Origin: Janibacter sp. CX7
GTDB lineage: Bacteria > Actinomycetota > Actinomycetes > Actinomycetales > Dermatophilaceae
Assembly (NCBI RefSeq): GCF_024362365.1
Contig: NZ_CP101464.1
Location: forward strand, 3,162,001 to 3,226,000
Direction of reading: 5' to 3'
Length of the DNA stretch: 64,000 nt
The translations under genes and the position numbers were made by a program. Numbering within the stretch: the first letter of the stretch is position 1; every line of letters starts with the position of its first letter. Of this stretch, positions 25,099-33,661 are shown piece by piece. The notes beneath the pieces were generated by a model. The model was not told where the DNA came from and ran no database searches. It worked only from the letters and a program-made list of their open reading frames with translations.

Positions 25099-25707
25099 GT
25101 GCGCCGTCGCGAGATGCTCGAGTTCGCCGTGCTCGGCCTGCTCCACGAGAGCCCACTGCACGGCTACGAGCTGCGTCGCCGGCTCAACACCCGGCTCGGT
25201 GCCTTCCGGGCGCTCTCCTTCGGCACCCTCTACCCCTGCCTGGCGAGCCTGCAGGGGCAGGACCTGGTCAGCGTCGACCACGACGCGGCCCGCGCGTCCG
25301 GCACCCGCCGGCAGCGCATCACCTACACGATCACCGACGCAGGCCGGGAGGCCTTCGCCACGATCGCCGGGCGCACCGACCCGAGCAGCTGGGCGGACGA
25401 CGCCTTCGACGTGCGCCTGGCCTTCTTCACCCGGACCGAGCGCGAGGTGCGCCTGCGCATCCTCGAGGGTCGCCGTGCCCGGCTCGCCGAGCAGCTGAGC
25501 GCCATGCGCGACGGCGAGCGCCTCGAGCGCCTCGACCCGTGGACGGCCGCCCTCCACAGCCACGGGGAGGACGCCATCGAGCGCGCCGTCTCGTGGCTCG
25601 ACGAGCTCATCGACGCCGAGCGACGCACCCCCCAGGTGCGGCCGGGCTCGCTGAGCGACCCCGCACATCCCGCCTTCAACCCGCCCCCCATCAAGGAGAA
25701 CCCATGA
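25099..25707 (+). CDS. PadR-family transcriptional regulator
   Basis: 202 residues: N-terminal winged helix ([49 protein letters not shown]) and a C-terminal helical dimerisation region, the PadR plan. The GTG at 25099 follows GAAGGGAG. Its stop overlaps the ino1 start (ATGA). PadR beside ino1 also occurs in M. tuberculosis (Rv0047c-Rv0046c), so it probably controls inositol synthesis, and by the dyad at 24989 its own operon. Confidence 0.88.
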   Translation: MRRREMLEFAVLGLLHESPLHGYELRRRLNTRLGAFRALSFGTLYPCLASLQGQDLVSVDHDAARASGTRRQRITYTITDAGREAFATIAGRTDPSSWADDAFDVRLAFFTRTEREVRLRILEGRRARLAEQLSAMRDGERLERLDPWTAALHSHGEDAIERAVSWLDELIDAERRTPQVRPGSLSDPAHPAFNPPPIKENP

Positions 25708-26795
25708 CCGCCATCCGCGTCGCCATCGTCGGCGTCGGCAACTGCGCGAGCTCGCTCGTGCAGGGTGTCGAGTACTACAAGGACGCCGACCCGCAGGGCA
25801 GCGTCCCCGGTCTCATGCACGTGACCTTCGGCGACTACCACGTCTCCGACGTCGAGTTCGTCGCTGCCTTCGACGTCGACGACAAGAAGGTCGGCAAGGA
25901 CCTCGCCGAGGCCATCAACTCCTCGGAGAACAACACCATCAAGATCGCCGAGGTCCCCACGACCGGCGTCACCGTCCAGCGCGGCCACACCCTCGACGGC
26001 ATCGGCAAGTACTACGCCATGACGATCGACGAGTCCCCGGCCGAGCCGGTCGACGTCGTCCAGGCGCTCAAGGACGCCGAGGTCGACGTGCTCGTCTCCT
26101 ACCTGCCGGTGGGCTCCGAGGAAGCCGACAAGTTCTACGCGCAGTGCGCGATCGACGCGGGCGTCGCCTTCGTCAACGCCCTGCCCGTCTTCATCGCCTC
26201 CGACCCGGAGTGGGCGAAGAAGTTCGAGGACGCCGGTGTGCCGATCATCGGTGACGACATCAAGAGCCAGGTCGGCGCGACGATCACCCACCGCGTCATG
26301 GCCAAGCTCTTCGAGCAGCGCGGCGTGGTCCTCGACCGCACCTACCAGCTCAACGTCGGCGGCAACATGGACTTCAAGAACATGCTCGAGCGCGAGCGCC
26401 TGGAGTCGAAGAAGATCTCGAAGACGCAGGCCGTCACCTCCAACCTCGAGGGCCCCCTCGCCGGCAAGAAGGACGACCGCAACGTCCACATCGGCCCCTC
26501 GGACTACGTGGCCTGGCTCGACGACCGCAAGTGGGCCTACGTGCGCCTCGAGGGTCGCGCCTTCGGCGACGTGCCGCTCAACCTCGAGTACAAGCTCGAG
26601 GTCTGGGACTCCCCCAACTCGGCCGGCATCATCATCGACGCCATCCGCGCGGCGAAGATCGCCAAGGACCGCGGCGTCGGCGGCGCCCTGCTCTCCGCGA
26701 GCAGCTACCTCATGAAGTCGCCGCCGGAGCAGCGCGAGGACACCGAGGGCCGAGCGAAGCTCGAGGCCTTCATCGCGGGCACCGAGGAGCGCTGA
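25704..26795 (+). CDS. ino1: Inositol-3-phosphate synthase
   Basis: 363 residues. It converts glucose-6-phosphate to 1L-myo-inositol-3-phosphate with bound NAD, the first step toward mycothiol and phosphatidylinositol. Signs: NAD-binding [16 protein letters not shown] at the start, [46 protein letters not shown] and the lysine-rich [14 protein letters not shown], all diagnostic of the actinobacterial short form. Translationally coupled to padR. The gene ends at a strong bidirectional terminator. Confidence 0.96.
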   Translation: MTAIRVAIVGVGNCASSLVQGVEYYKDADPQGSVPGLMHVTFGDYHVSDVEFVAAFDVDDKKVGKDLAEAINSSENNTIKIAEVPTTGVTVQRGHTLDGIGKYYAMTIDESPAEPVDVVQALKDAEVDVLVSYLPVGSEEADKFYAQCAIDAGVAFVNALPVFIASDPEWAKKFEDAGVPIIGDDIKSQVGATITHRVMAKLFEQRGVVLDRTYQLNVGGNMDFKNMLERERLESKKISKTQAVTSNLEGPLAGKKDDRNVHIGPSDYVAWLDDRKWAYVRLEGRAFGDVPLNLEYKLEVWDSPNSAGIIIDAIRAAKIAKDRGVGGALLSASSYLMKSPPEQREDTEGRAKLEAFIAGTEER

Positions 26796-26842
26796 CCCAC
26801 CCCGCGCGCTGACCGACCCCGGGTTTCCGGGGCCCCCGAGAC

Positions 26843-26885
26843 ACACCCCCTTCGCACGGGTTTCGACCTCCTGCGAAGGGGGTGT
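26843..26885. terminator. Bidirectional terminator between ino1 and the P450 gene
   Basis: Two exact 14-base arms, ACACCCCCTTCGCA (26843-26856) and TGCGAAGGGGGTGT (26872-26885), surround a 15-base loop, followed by TTCTC. Stops of the converging genes lie on both sides. The arms contain the CGAAGGGGG motif. Confidence 0.8.
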
Positions 26886-26894
26886 TTCTCGTGC

Positions 26895-28097
26895 TCAGCC
26901 GGCGGCGGGCGCCAGGGTGACCGGCAGCTCGGCCAGGCCGCGCAGGACCCAGGTCGGGCGCCGCGGCGCCGGCCCGGCGAGCGCGATGTCGGGGAAGCGC
27001 TCGAGCAGACGGCGCAGCGTGATCTCGAGCTCGACGCGAGCCAGCGGGGCGCCGAGGCAGAAGTGGCGGCCCAGTCCGAAGCCCACGTGCGGGTTGGGGT
27101 CGCGCGCGACCTCGAAGGCATCGGCGCCGGTCCTCGGGTCGGCCCCGAAGACGGCGGCATCGCGGTTGGCCGAGCCCATGAGGCAGGCGACGGTCTCCCC
27201 CTTCGCCACGGTGGTGCCGGCGATCTCGACCTCGGCCGTGGCCGTCCGCTCGAAGAGCTGCAGCGGCGCGTCGTAGCGGATGAGCTCCTCGAGGGCCGTC
27301 GCCGCGCTCACCTCACCGCCGGTGATCCGCGCGAGCTGGTCGGGGTGGCGCAGCAGTGCGTGCAGGCCGTTGCCGAAGGTGTTGACCGAGGCCTCGTGAC
27401 CGGCGTTGAGCAGCAGGACGACCGTCGCGACGAGCTCCTCCTCGGTGAAGCCGCCCCCGTCGGCCCGCTCGGCGATGAGGTCGCTGACGAGGTCCTGCCC
27501 CGGCCGCGCCCGGCGCACCGCGACGACCTGGCGGACGTAGTCGGCGAAGTCGACGCTCGCCCGCACCGCGGCGGCCCGGGTCGCCTCGTCGACCCCTTGC
27601 TCGTACATGTGCACGATCGCCTGCGACCAGTCACGCAGCCGCACGTCGTCCTCGCGGGGCACGCCGAGCAGGTCGGCGATGACGTAGACCGGCATCGGCT
27701 CGGCGTAGGCGGCCAGGAGGTCGACGGGCCCGTTCGGGTCGAGCTCGTCGAGCATCGCGTCGGCGAGGGTCTCGATGCGCGGGCGCATGCGCTCGACGTG
27801 CCCCTTGGCGAAGGCCCCGGCGAGCAGGCGCCGCATGCGGGTGTGCTCGGGCGGCTCGTTCTCCATGAGCTGGTGGCGGTGGAGCGCGTTGAAGGGCTCC
27901 ATCTGCTCGGCCGGCTCCCAGTCCGACCAGATCCGGCCCATGGCCCGGTGCCGCAGGGTCGCCCCCACCGCGGCGTGCGTCGTCGCCACCCAGCGTCCGT
28001 CGGTGGCCCGGAGCACGGGCCCGGCCACCCGCCACTGCGCGAGCAGCGGGTAGGGGTCGTCGGCGAGTCGGGGGTCGGTGAGGTCCACGTCGGGCAT
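26895..28097 (-). CDS. Cytochrome P450 with Ala in place of the I-helix Thr
   Basis: 400 residues, soluble class I bacterial P450. The heme-thiolate loop is FGLGRHFCLGAPLAR (Cys near residue 345), the ExxR motif is EELIRYD, and PHVGFGLG precedes the loop. In the I-helix the usual A/G-G-x-D/E-T is AGHEAS: the oxygen-activating threonine is replaced by alanine, as in P450eryF (CYP107A1), where substrate supplies the missing hydroxyl. That suggests an oxygen-rich substrate such as a macrolide, terpenoid or steroid (inference). The ATG at 28097 is preferred to one at 28172, which would overlap the divergent carrier gene. Redox partners are not adjacent. Confidence 0.88.
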   Translation of the reverse strand: MPDVDLTDPRLADDPYPLLAQWRVAGPVLRATDGRWVATTHAAVGATLRHRAMGRIWSDWEPAEQMEPFNALHRHQLMENEPPEHTRMRRLLAGAFAKGHVERMRPRIETLADAMLDELDPNGPVDLLAAYAEPMPVYVIADLLGVPREDDVRLRDWSQAIVHMYEQGVDEATRAAAVRASVDFADYVRQVVAVRRARPGQDLVSDLIAERADGGGFTEEELVATVVLLLNAGHEASVNTFGNGLHALLRHPDQLARITGGEVSAATALEELIRYDAPLQLFERTATAEVEIAGTTVAKGETVACLMGSANRDAAVFGADPRTGADAFEVARDPNPHVGFGLGRHFCLGAPLARVELEITLRRLLERFPDIALAGPAPRRPTWVLRGLAELPVTLAPAAG

Positions 28098-28150
28098 GGG
28101 CCCATCCTGCTCCGGCGCACCCGGTGGCGTGCCGCCGGCCCGGGCACCAC

Positions 28151-28156
28151 TAACCT
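28151..28156 (+). promoter_or_regulatory. -10 box of a leaderless transcript (biotinyl carrier)
   Basis: TAACCT ends seven bases before the ATG at 28164, so the message is predicted to begin at or beside the start codon. No ribosome site is visible. Confidence 0.5.
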
Positions 28157-28163
28157 CAGTGGC

Positions 28164-28382
28164 ATGGGTCACAGAGTCGAGTCAGAGCTGGTCGCCAATG
28201 TCATCTCCGTGCAGGTCGCGGCCGACCAGCAGGTCGCGATCGGGGACGAGCTCGTGCTCCTCGAGTCGATGAAGATGGAGATCCCCGTCCTCGCCGACCG
28301 CTCCGGCCGGGTCCTCGAGGTCAAGGTCACCGCCGGCGACGTGGTCCAGGAGGGCGAGGTCCTCGTCGTCATCGACGACTGA
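28164..28382 (+). CDS. Small biotin/lipoyl attachment protein, TB7.3-like
   Basis: 72 residues, a single biotinyl-carrier domain. The biotinylation motif is ESMKMEIPV (lysine near residue 37) and the ending is GEVLVVIDD. It closely resembles M. tuberculosis TB7.3 (Rv3221c, 71 residues), a stand-alone biotinylated protein of uncertain role that is not part of a known carboxylase. No carboxylase gene lies beside this one. It diverges from the P450 gene and converges with the WXG100 gene. Confidence 0.88.
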   Translation: MGHRVESELVANVISVQVAADQQVAIGDELVLLESMKMEIPVLADRSGRVLEVKVTAGDVVQEGEVLVVIDD

Positions 28383-28402
28383 CCTCACCCCCGCCGCACA
28401 TG

Positions 28403-28443
28403 ACGAAGGGCGGACCCGACCAGTGGTCGGATCCGCCCTTCGT
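28403..28443. terminator. Bidirectional hairpin between carrier and WXG100 genes
   Basis: Outer arms ACGAAGGGCGGA (28403-28414) and TCCGCCCTTCGT (28432-28443) plus inner CCGACC/GGTCGG make a near-perfect stem. It lies between convergent stops. The arms again begin with the CGAAGGG motif. Confidence 0.75.
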
Positions 28444-28458
28444 GGAGTCCAGCGAGGG

Positions 28459-28740
28459 TCAGTTGCCCTTCTGTTCGGACTTGCCCTCCTGCTGCTGGGC
28501 CTGGTGCTCGGCCTTCTGGGCGTAGCCCTCGAGCGCGGAGGTCGCGGCCTGGAGCTGCTTCTGGGCCGTCTGCCACTCGGTGGCGAAGGCCTCGGAGTCG
28601 GGGCCGAGCCAGTTCTCCGCCAGGGCGCTGACCTGCGAAGTGCCGTTCTGCTCGACCTCGCCGATCTTGCCGGCCTCCGTCTTGAGCTGACCCGCGATCT
28701 CGCGGATCCGCTCGACGTCCATTCCGTCGGTAAGTGCCAT
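28459..28740 (-). CDS. WXG100 protein A (type VII secretion substrate)
   Basis: 93 residues, helix-turn-helix plan with the hallmark WLG (W-x-G) at the turn (about residue 44). Helix 1 is GMDVERIREIAGQLKTEAGK, helix 2 WQTAQKQLQAATSALEGYAQKAE; the tail is Gln/Lys-rich. The usual C-terminal YxxxD/E export motif is only approximated (YAQKAE has one residue too many). Helix 1 is nearly identical in plan to the start of the large effector at 47460, so the two are paralogs. Follows WXG100 protein B by 68 bases; likely forms a dimer with it. Confidence 0.9.
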   Translation of the reverse strand: MALTDGMDVERIREIAGQLKTEAGKIGEVEQNGTSQVSALAENWLGPDSEAFATEWQTAQKQLQAATSALEGYAQKAEHQAQQQEGKSEQKGN

Positions 28741-28808
28741 CTTCGTTCTCCTTCTAAAAGTCTCTGTGCGTCAGGTGGTCTGGGGTGTCCGTCGCGGCGT
28801 GAGCCGGA

Positions 28809-29081
28809 TCAGCTGCCGGAGGCCTCGGCCTGCTGCTGGACGTCGCCCTGGAGCTGCCCCTGCAGGTTCTCGATGAGGCCCTTGATCTTCTCGAGCGCCG
28901 GGCGGTGCTGACCCTCCCACTCAGAGATGAAGTCGTCCGAGTCCTTACCGTTCCAGGCCTCGTCGGCCTGCTGCACCTGGGTGTTGACCGTGGTGATGAT
29001 GGTGTTGATGTCCTCGGCGAGCTGCTGCCACTTCGGGATCTCACCCTTGACGGTCTCGAGGTTCATTCCGAGCCAAGCCAT
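28809..29081 (-). CDS. WXG100 protein B (type VII secretion substrate)
   Basis: 90 residues, WNG at the turn (about residue 43), helices LETVKGEIPKWQQLAEDINTII and FISEWEGQHRPALEKIKGLIENLQGQ. A strong AGGAGG precedes the ATG at 29081. The longer frame that runs upstream is antisense noise over the ATPase gene. It is the first gene of the two-gene WXG100 operon with its own dyad promoter and lies next to the EssC-like ATPase, as WXG100 genes usually do. Confidence 0.9.
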   Translation of the reverse strand: MAWLGMNLETVKGEIPKWQQLAEDINTIITTVNTQVQQADEAWNGKDSDDFISEWEGQHRPALEKIKGLIENLQGQLQGDVQQQAEASGS

Positions 29082-29157
29082 CTTGTCCTCCTGCGAGTTG
29101 GTGTTGGTACTGCTGTTGGTCTGTCCTGCGGGCGATTCCCCTGCCCGTCTGAGGACA

Positions 29158-29202
29158 ACACTAGGGAGTGAAGTCCTGCGAGGTACATGGGGAGAACTCC
29201 CC
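29158..29202 (-). promoter_or_regulatory. Dyad-type promoter copy 4 (WXG100 pair)
   Basis: Minus strand: GGGGAGTTCTCCCC (29189-29202), 25 nt, then -10 TAGTGT (29158-29163). Predicted transcript start near 29150, about 70 nt before the ATG at 29081. Confidence 0.75.
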
Positions 29203-29232
29203 ATCCCTCTCCCCCTTCTGAGGTAGGTCGAA

Positions 29233-29257
29233 TTTCGTTGTCGCGCAACGGAGTTCG
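29233..29257. repeat. Short hairpin element after the EssC-like gene, related copy after trxA
   Basis: TTTCGTTG...CAACGG...TTCG, a quasi-palindrome (CGTTG/CAACG arms) that starts six bases past the ATPase stop. A similar 25-base element lies at 60959-60983, just past the trxA stop, in the opposite sense relative to its gene. It may be a transcript-end structure. Confidence 0.4.
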
Positions 29258-29263
29258 CCATCA

Positions 29264-32200
29264 TCAGCGGGCGTCCGGGAGGGTGATCTGGACGATCTCC
29301 GCACGGCCCCGGCGCACCAGGACCCCCCGACCCTCGGGCATGACGACCCGGGCGAGGGGCGGGAAGGCGGACTTGAAGATCATCTGCGACTCCGACCCGT
29401 CGGGCGCCAGAGCCATGCCCGAGCGCGAGGCCTTGACCAGACCCGGCAGGCCCATGCTCGAGTTCATCGCGGAGGCGTCCGCCTCGCCGACGACGAAGTG
29501 GTCGTTGTCGATGAGCGGCTTGATCGCGTCCTGCATCGGCGACTGGAAGGGCGGCGCGTTGAGGTCGTCGAGCTTTTCGACGATGAGCACCTGCGGCAGG
29601 GCCATCTCGTCGAGGGCGCGCTCCTTGAGCTCGGTGCACAGCTCCTTGACGTCCTCCTCGCGGCTCGCGGTGCGGTCGACCTCCGGCATGGTGAGCAGCT
29701 CGGAGTTGCGCCGCAGCGAGATGACGCTGATCTGGGTCTGCGGGCGCCAGGCCCGGATCGCCCGGATCATCGTCACGAGGGTCGTCGTGCGCCCGCTGCC
29801 GGGCGGCCCGGTGACGACGAAGCCACCGCGCGGGTCGAAGGAGACCGGCGCGAGGTCGTCGGAGTTCATCCCGATGACCGGCAGCCCGTCCAGCTGCGCA
29901 GGCAGGGACGACATCGGGACGACCTCGGGCAGCGAGGCCACCGGCCGGGCCGGAGCGGCACCGCTCTTGGCCATCGTCTCGGCGAAGCCGCGCACCATCC
30001 GCGACTGCTCCGACGCATCGCTCGTGCCACCGAGGACCGCCACCTGGACCTCGCGCTTCTTGAAGATCCCTCGGCCGGGAGGCGACTCCGGGGTGAGCAC
30101 GTCGCGGGCCGTCCCGAGGAAGGCGTAGTCGTCCTCGGTCGCCATGCGCAGCACGAAGCGCGACTGGACCGAGGAGCCCATCGACACCGGCAGACCACCG
30201 CGGGAGTCGACCGAGAGCACGAAGTGCACGCCGACGGGACGCCCGTCGGCGAGCAGCGAGGTGAAGGCGTCGAGCCAGCGCATGAGGGCGCCCGCCGATT
30301 CGTAGGCCTGCCGGAAGGCGGTGAGGCCGTCGACGAGCACGAAGATCCGCGGCTCGTCGGTGTGCCCGGTGAGGCGCCGGTACTGCGTGATCGTCGTGGC
30401 ATTGGCCTTGGAGTAGCGCACCGCCCGCTCGTCGACGATCTCGCGGAGCATCGTCAGCAGCCGCTTGACCCGCTCCTCGTCCTGCCCGGAGATGATGCTG
30501 CCGACGTGCGGCAGGTCCTCGAGCATCGACAGGCCGCGGTTGCCGAAGTCGAGCCCGTAGACGTGGCACGGCCCGCCGCGCACGGTGAAGCCGGCGGCGA
30601 CCGCGATCGTGCGCAGGAAGGAGCTCTTGCCCGCGCCCGATGCCCCGAAGACCGCGAGGTTGCCCTCGGAGTCGGGGCGGAAGCTGATCGTCGGCTGGGC
30701 CTGCAGGTCCGGGTCGTCGGCGACACCGATGACCAGCTCGTCGTCGCGCCGGTCGGTGGGCAGCTTCGCCAGGTCGTAGACCTCGGCGAGCTCCGGTAGC
30801 CAGGGCTTGCGCGGGATGGCGATCTGCGCCTCGACCCGCGCCCGCTCGACGGTCTCGACGACCCGCTGGATGTCGGTGGGGCCGAGGTCGGCGTCCTCGT
30901 CCCCCTTCGGCTTGGCGGGCAGCTCCCACGCGACCGACGCACCGAAGGCGAGGGTCGACACGAGCATGTCCGGCGGTGGCGGGGTGTCGCTCGTCCAGCC
31001 ACCGGCGTAGCCGGTCTGGAAGGGCACGAGGCGGCCGGGACCGGACTTGGCCATCGCACGACCCGGCAGGGCCGGGTCGAAGTAGGCGGCGTCCTTGGTG
31101 CCGAGCACGTCGCTCGAGTCGTCCTCGTCGGCCATGCGCAGCGCCATGCGCAGGTTGGTGTTGGCGCGCAGGTTGTCCTTGATGACACCCGCCGGGCGCT
31201 GCGTCGCGAGGATGAGGTGGATGCCGAGCGAGCGGCCGCGCTGGGCGATGTTGACGACGCCGTCGACGAAGTCGGGCACCTCCTGCACGAGGGCGGCGAA
31301 CTCGTCGACGATGATGATCAGGCTCGGCGGGGCCTCGACCTCGCCGCGGCGCTCCAGCTCGACGAGGTCCTTGGCCTTGAATCGGGCGAGCAGGTGCTCG
31401 CGGTAGTGCAGCTCGGCCGACAGCGAGGCGAGCGCCCGGCGGACGAGGTGCGGCGAGAGGTCGGTGACCATGCCGACCGTGTGCGGCAGCTGCACGCAGT
31501 CGCGGAAGGCCGAGCCACCCTTGTAGTCGACGAGCAGGAAGGTCACCCGCTGCGGGCTGTTGGCCGTCGCCATGCCGAGGATCCACGCCTGGAGCAGCTC
31601 GGACTTGCCGGCACCCGTCGTGCCACCGACGAGGGCGTGCGGTCCGTCGGTGCGCAGGTCGACGCTGTGCGTCCCGAGCGCGCTCTGCCCGATGACGGCG
31701 CGAAGGGAGCCCGGCTTGCGGTTGGGGGTGGGCGGCGCGTGGCGCCCGGTGAGGATCGAGCGGTTCTCGTTCCACCGCTCGATGACGGCCAGCTCGGAGG
31801 TGGCGATCTCGGTGCCGACGAGGGCGAGGTAGGACACCGAGCGCGGGATGTCGGAGTCGTCCTGGACGACAGCGCTGGCGTCGGTGATCGGGGCGAGGCC
31901 CCGGGCGACGTCCATGGCCTCCTGCTCGGAGACCCCGTCGGTCGCCACCCGGGTGGCGACCTGGGCGGGGCCGACCCAGCCGACCTGGCAGTATCCGTCC
32001 TCGCCGACCTCGACGAAGGTCCGGCAGGCGGCCGGCAGCTGCTCGGTGACCGGCGCGACCCAGATGACGATGATCCGGTGCTTCCACCCGTGCTCGGCGA
32101 GCTGGACGAGGCGGGCCTGCTCGACGGGTGCGTCGCTCTCGACGAGGACGACGACGGCAGGTCCCACGCGTCCCTTGTCGGACGCCACACCGGTGGCGAC

Positions 32201-33661
32201 GAGGGACTCGAGCTGCTCCATGACGGCCGAGCAGCCGGGTCCGGAGCTCGCCGTGTGCTGCACCTCGACCGGGCTCTGCGGGGAGCTCGTGTGCGGCGCC
32301 CACTTGAGCCAGTCCCAGTCGCGGGCCGACGACGTCGAGGTCAAGGCGCAGACGACGACCTCGGCGGGCGAGTGGGCGGCGAGGGTCTGCACGACGAGGG
32401 AGCGGGCCAGGCCGAGCGAGTGGTCGCGCGGCCCGGAGACGCCGATGGCGCCGTCGAGCAGCGGGTGCGCGGTCACGGGCACGTCGGCGACGACGCCCAG
32501 GCCCTGCATGAGTCGGGACACCTCGAGCCAGGCCTCGGCGCGGGTGCGGCCCATCTTGGGCAGCTTGATCTCGCTGCGGCTCGGGCGCACGCCCAGACCG
32601 AGGCGGTACTCGAGGAAGCCCGGCTCCTCGGGTCGCCGGGTCCACATGAGCGGGTGGTGCACGGCCACGGCCCGGCCGAAGTCCGCCACCGACGGGTGCT
32701 CCTGGCGCCGGATGTCGTGCTCGCGGTCGAGCTCGACCTCGATGTCCTCGACGAGGTAGCCCACGTCCTCGCGGAAGTCGGCCATCGCCTCCTCGAAGTC
32801 CAGCCGCACCCGACGCCGCGACTCCCACGCATTGGCGAGCATCATCATCGGCATCATGAGCATGAACATGATCGTGAAGCGCGAGCGGGTGATGGCGAAG
32901 AGCGTCGCGCCCATGAAGACCGGCACGATCATCATGGCGAGCGGGATGCGCTGCGGCTTGCCGCGCTCCGGCAGCTCCGGCACCTCGAACTGCAGCCCCT
33001 GGTAGATCGGGGCGATGCGCGGCGAGCGGGTGAAGGCGACGTCGCCCGCGTCGGTCATCGTCAGGCCCGCGGCCCGGGTCTTGGCCGAGATCTCGAAGGT
33101 CGTGTCACCGATGGTGAAGGTCTCGCCCTCGCGCAGGATCGCGCGGTCGATGCGCTCGTCGCCGACGATGACGCCGTTGGAGGAGCCGAGGTCGGTCACC
33201 TCGACGACGTCGGCGACGAGCAGCTTCGCGTGGCGGCGCGAGACGGAGGCGTCGTTGATCTGCACCTCGCAGTCGCGTCCGCGGCCGACGTGCGAGGTGC
33301 CCCGCTGCAGCGGGTACTCGCGCCCGGTGTCCGGGCCGGCGACGACCCGCGCGGTCGCGATCGGTGCCGCGGAGTCCTCGTAGCCGGCGGATCGGCGGGT
33401 CACCGCGAGGTGGGCACCCGAGCGCAGCCCCGACTCCTGGACCGTGGTGTTGGGGTCGACGGCGCGGTGGTTCTCGTCGACGAGGGCGAGGGTGTAGCTG
33501 CCGAGCTCCGCCGGGGCGTGCGCGCTGGCATTGCGCTGCCGCTCCGGGTCGGAGAGCACGAGGTGCTCGGCGAGGTCGCCGACGGTCGTGCGTCCGTCGA
33601 CCGTCGCGACGAGGTCGGTGTCGACATTGCCCGACCCGCGCAGGGTGAACATCAGCTTCAT
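29264..33661 (-). CDS. EssC/EccC-like FtsK-SpoIIIE secretion ATPase with N-terminal FHA
   Basis: 1465 residues. The start resembles a ubiquitin-like fold (VDGRTTVGDLAEHL), then an FHA domain (about 100-195: HVGRGRDCEVQINDASVSRRH, LGSSNGVIVGDERID), two membrane helices (about 245-285), and three FtsK-type ATPase domains. Walker A motifs: GGTTGAGKSELL (about 680), GASGAGKSSF (about 1007) and GPPGSGRTTT (about 1287), the last with Arg for Lys, so probably inactive. Only domain 1 has a clean Walker B (IIIVDEFAAL). FHA at the N-terminus is the EssC (firmicute T7SSb) plan rather than mycobacterial EccC. It is the motor of type VII export and recognises WXG100 proteins. Overlaps the transglutaminase-like gene by four bases. 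Confidence 0.9.
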   Translation of the reverse strand: MKLMFTLRGSGNVDTDLVATVDGRTTVGDLAEHLVLSDPERQRNASAHAPAELGSYTLALVDENHRAVDPNTTVQESGLRSGAHLAVTRRSAGYEDSAAPIATARVVAGPDTGREYPLQRGTSHVGRGRDCEVQINDASVSRRHAKLLVADVVEVTDLGSSNGVIVGDERIDRAILREGETFTIGDTTFEISAKTRAAGLTMTDAGDVAFTRSPRIAPIYQGLQFEVPELPERGKPQRIPLAMMIVPVFMGATLFAITRSRFTIMFMLMMPMMMLANAWESRRRVRLDFEEAMADFREDVGYLVEDIEVELDREHDIRRQEHPSVADFGRAVAVHHPLMWTRRPEEPGFLEYRLGLGVRPSRSEIKLPKMGRTRAEAWLEVSRLMQGLGVVADVPVTAHPLLDGAIGVSGPRDHSLGLARSLVVQTLAAHSPAEVVVCALTSTSSARDWDWLKWAPHTSSPQSPVEVQHTASSGPGCSAVMEQLESLVATGVASDKGRVGPAVVVLVESDAPVEQARLVQLAEHGWKHRIIVIWVAPVTEQLPAACRTFVEVGEDGYCQVGWVGPAQVATRVATDGVSEQEAMDVARGLAPITDASAVVQDDSDIPRSVSYLALVGTEIATSELAVIERWNENRSILTGRHAPPTPNRKPGSLRAVIGQSALGTHSVDLRTDGPHALVGGTTGAGKSELLQAWILGMATANSPQRVTFLLVDYKGGSAFRDCVQLPHTVGMVTDLSPHLVRRALASLSAELHYREHLLARFKAKDLVELERRGEVEAPPSLIIIVDEFAALVQEVPDFVDGVVNIAQRGRSLGIHLILATQRPAGVIKDNLRANTNLRMALRMADEDDSSDVLGTKDAAYFDPALPGRAMAKSGPGRLVPFQTGYAGGWTSDTPPPPDMLVSTLAFGASVAWELPAKPKGDEDADLGPTDIQRVVETVERARVEAQIAIPRKPWLPELAEVYDLAKLPTDRRDDELVIGVADDPDLQAQPTISFRPDSEGNLAVFGASGAGKSSFLRTIAVAAGFTVRGGPCHVYGLDFGNRGLSMLEDLPHVGSIISGQDEERVKRLLTMLREIVDERAVRYSKANATTITQYRRLTGHTDEPRIFVLVDGLTAFRQAYESAGALMRWLDAFTSLLADGRPVGVHFVLSVDSRGGLPVSMGSSVQSRFVLRMATEDDYAFLGTARDVLTPESPPGRGIFKKREVQVAVLGGTSDASEQSRMVRGFAETMAKSGAAPARPVASLPEVVPMSSLPAQLDGLPVIGMNSDDLAPVSFDPRGGFVVTGPPGSGRTTTLVTMIRAIRAWRPQTQISVISLRRNSELLTMPEVDRTASREEDVKELCTELKERALDEMALPQVLIVEKLDDLNAPPFQSPMQDAIKPLIDNDHFVVGEADASAMNSSMGLPGLVKASRSGMALAPDGSESQMIFKSAFPPLARVVMPEGRGVLVRRGRAEIVQITLPDAR

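Noticed and set aside
29189..29202. GGGGAG/CTCCCC dyads read as terminators
   Set aside because: Each is upstream of a gene with fixed spacing to a -10 box, has a two-base loop and no T-tract; a terminator reading does not explain the spacing.
28809..32828. 1339-codon frame running through the EssC-like gene
   Set aside because: Only its last 90 residues are real (WXG100 protein B with its own ribosome site); the rest is a shadow of the ATPase gene.
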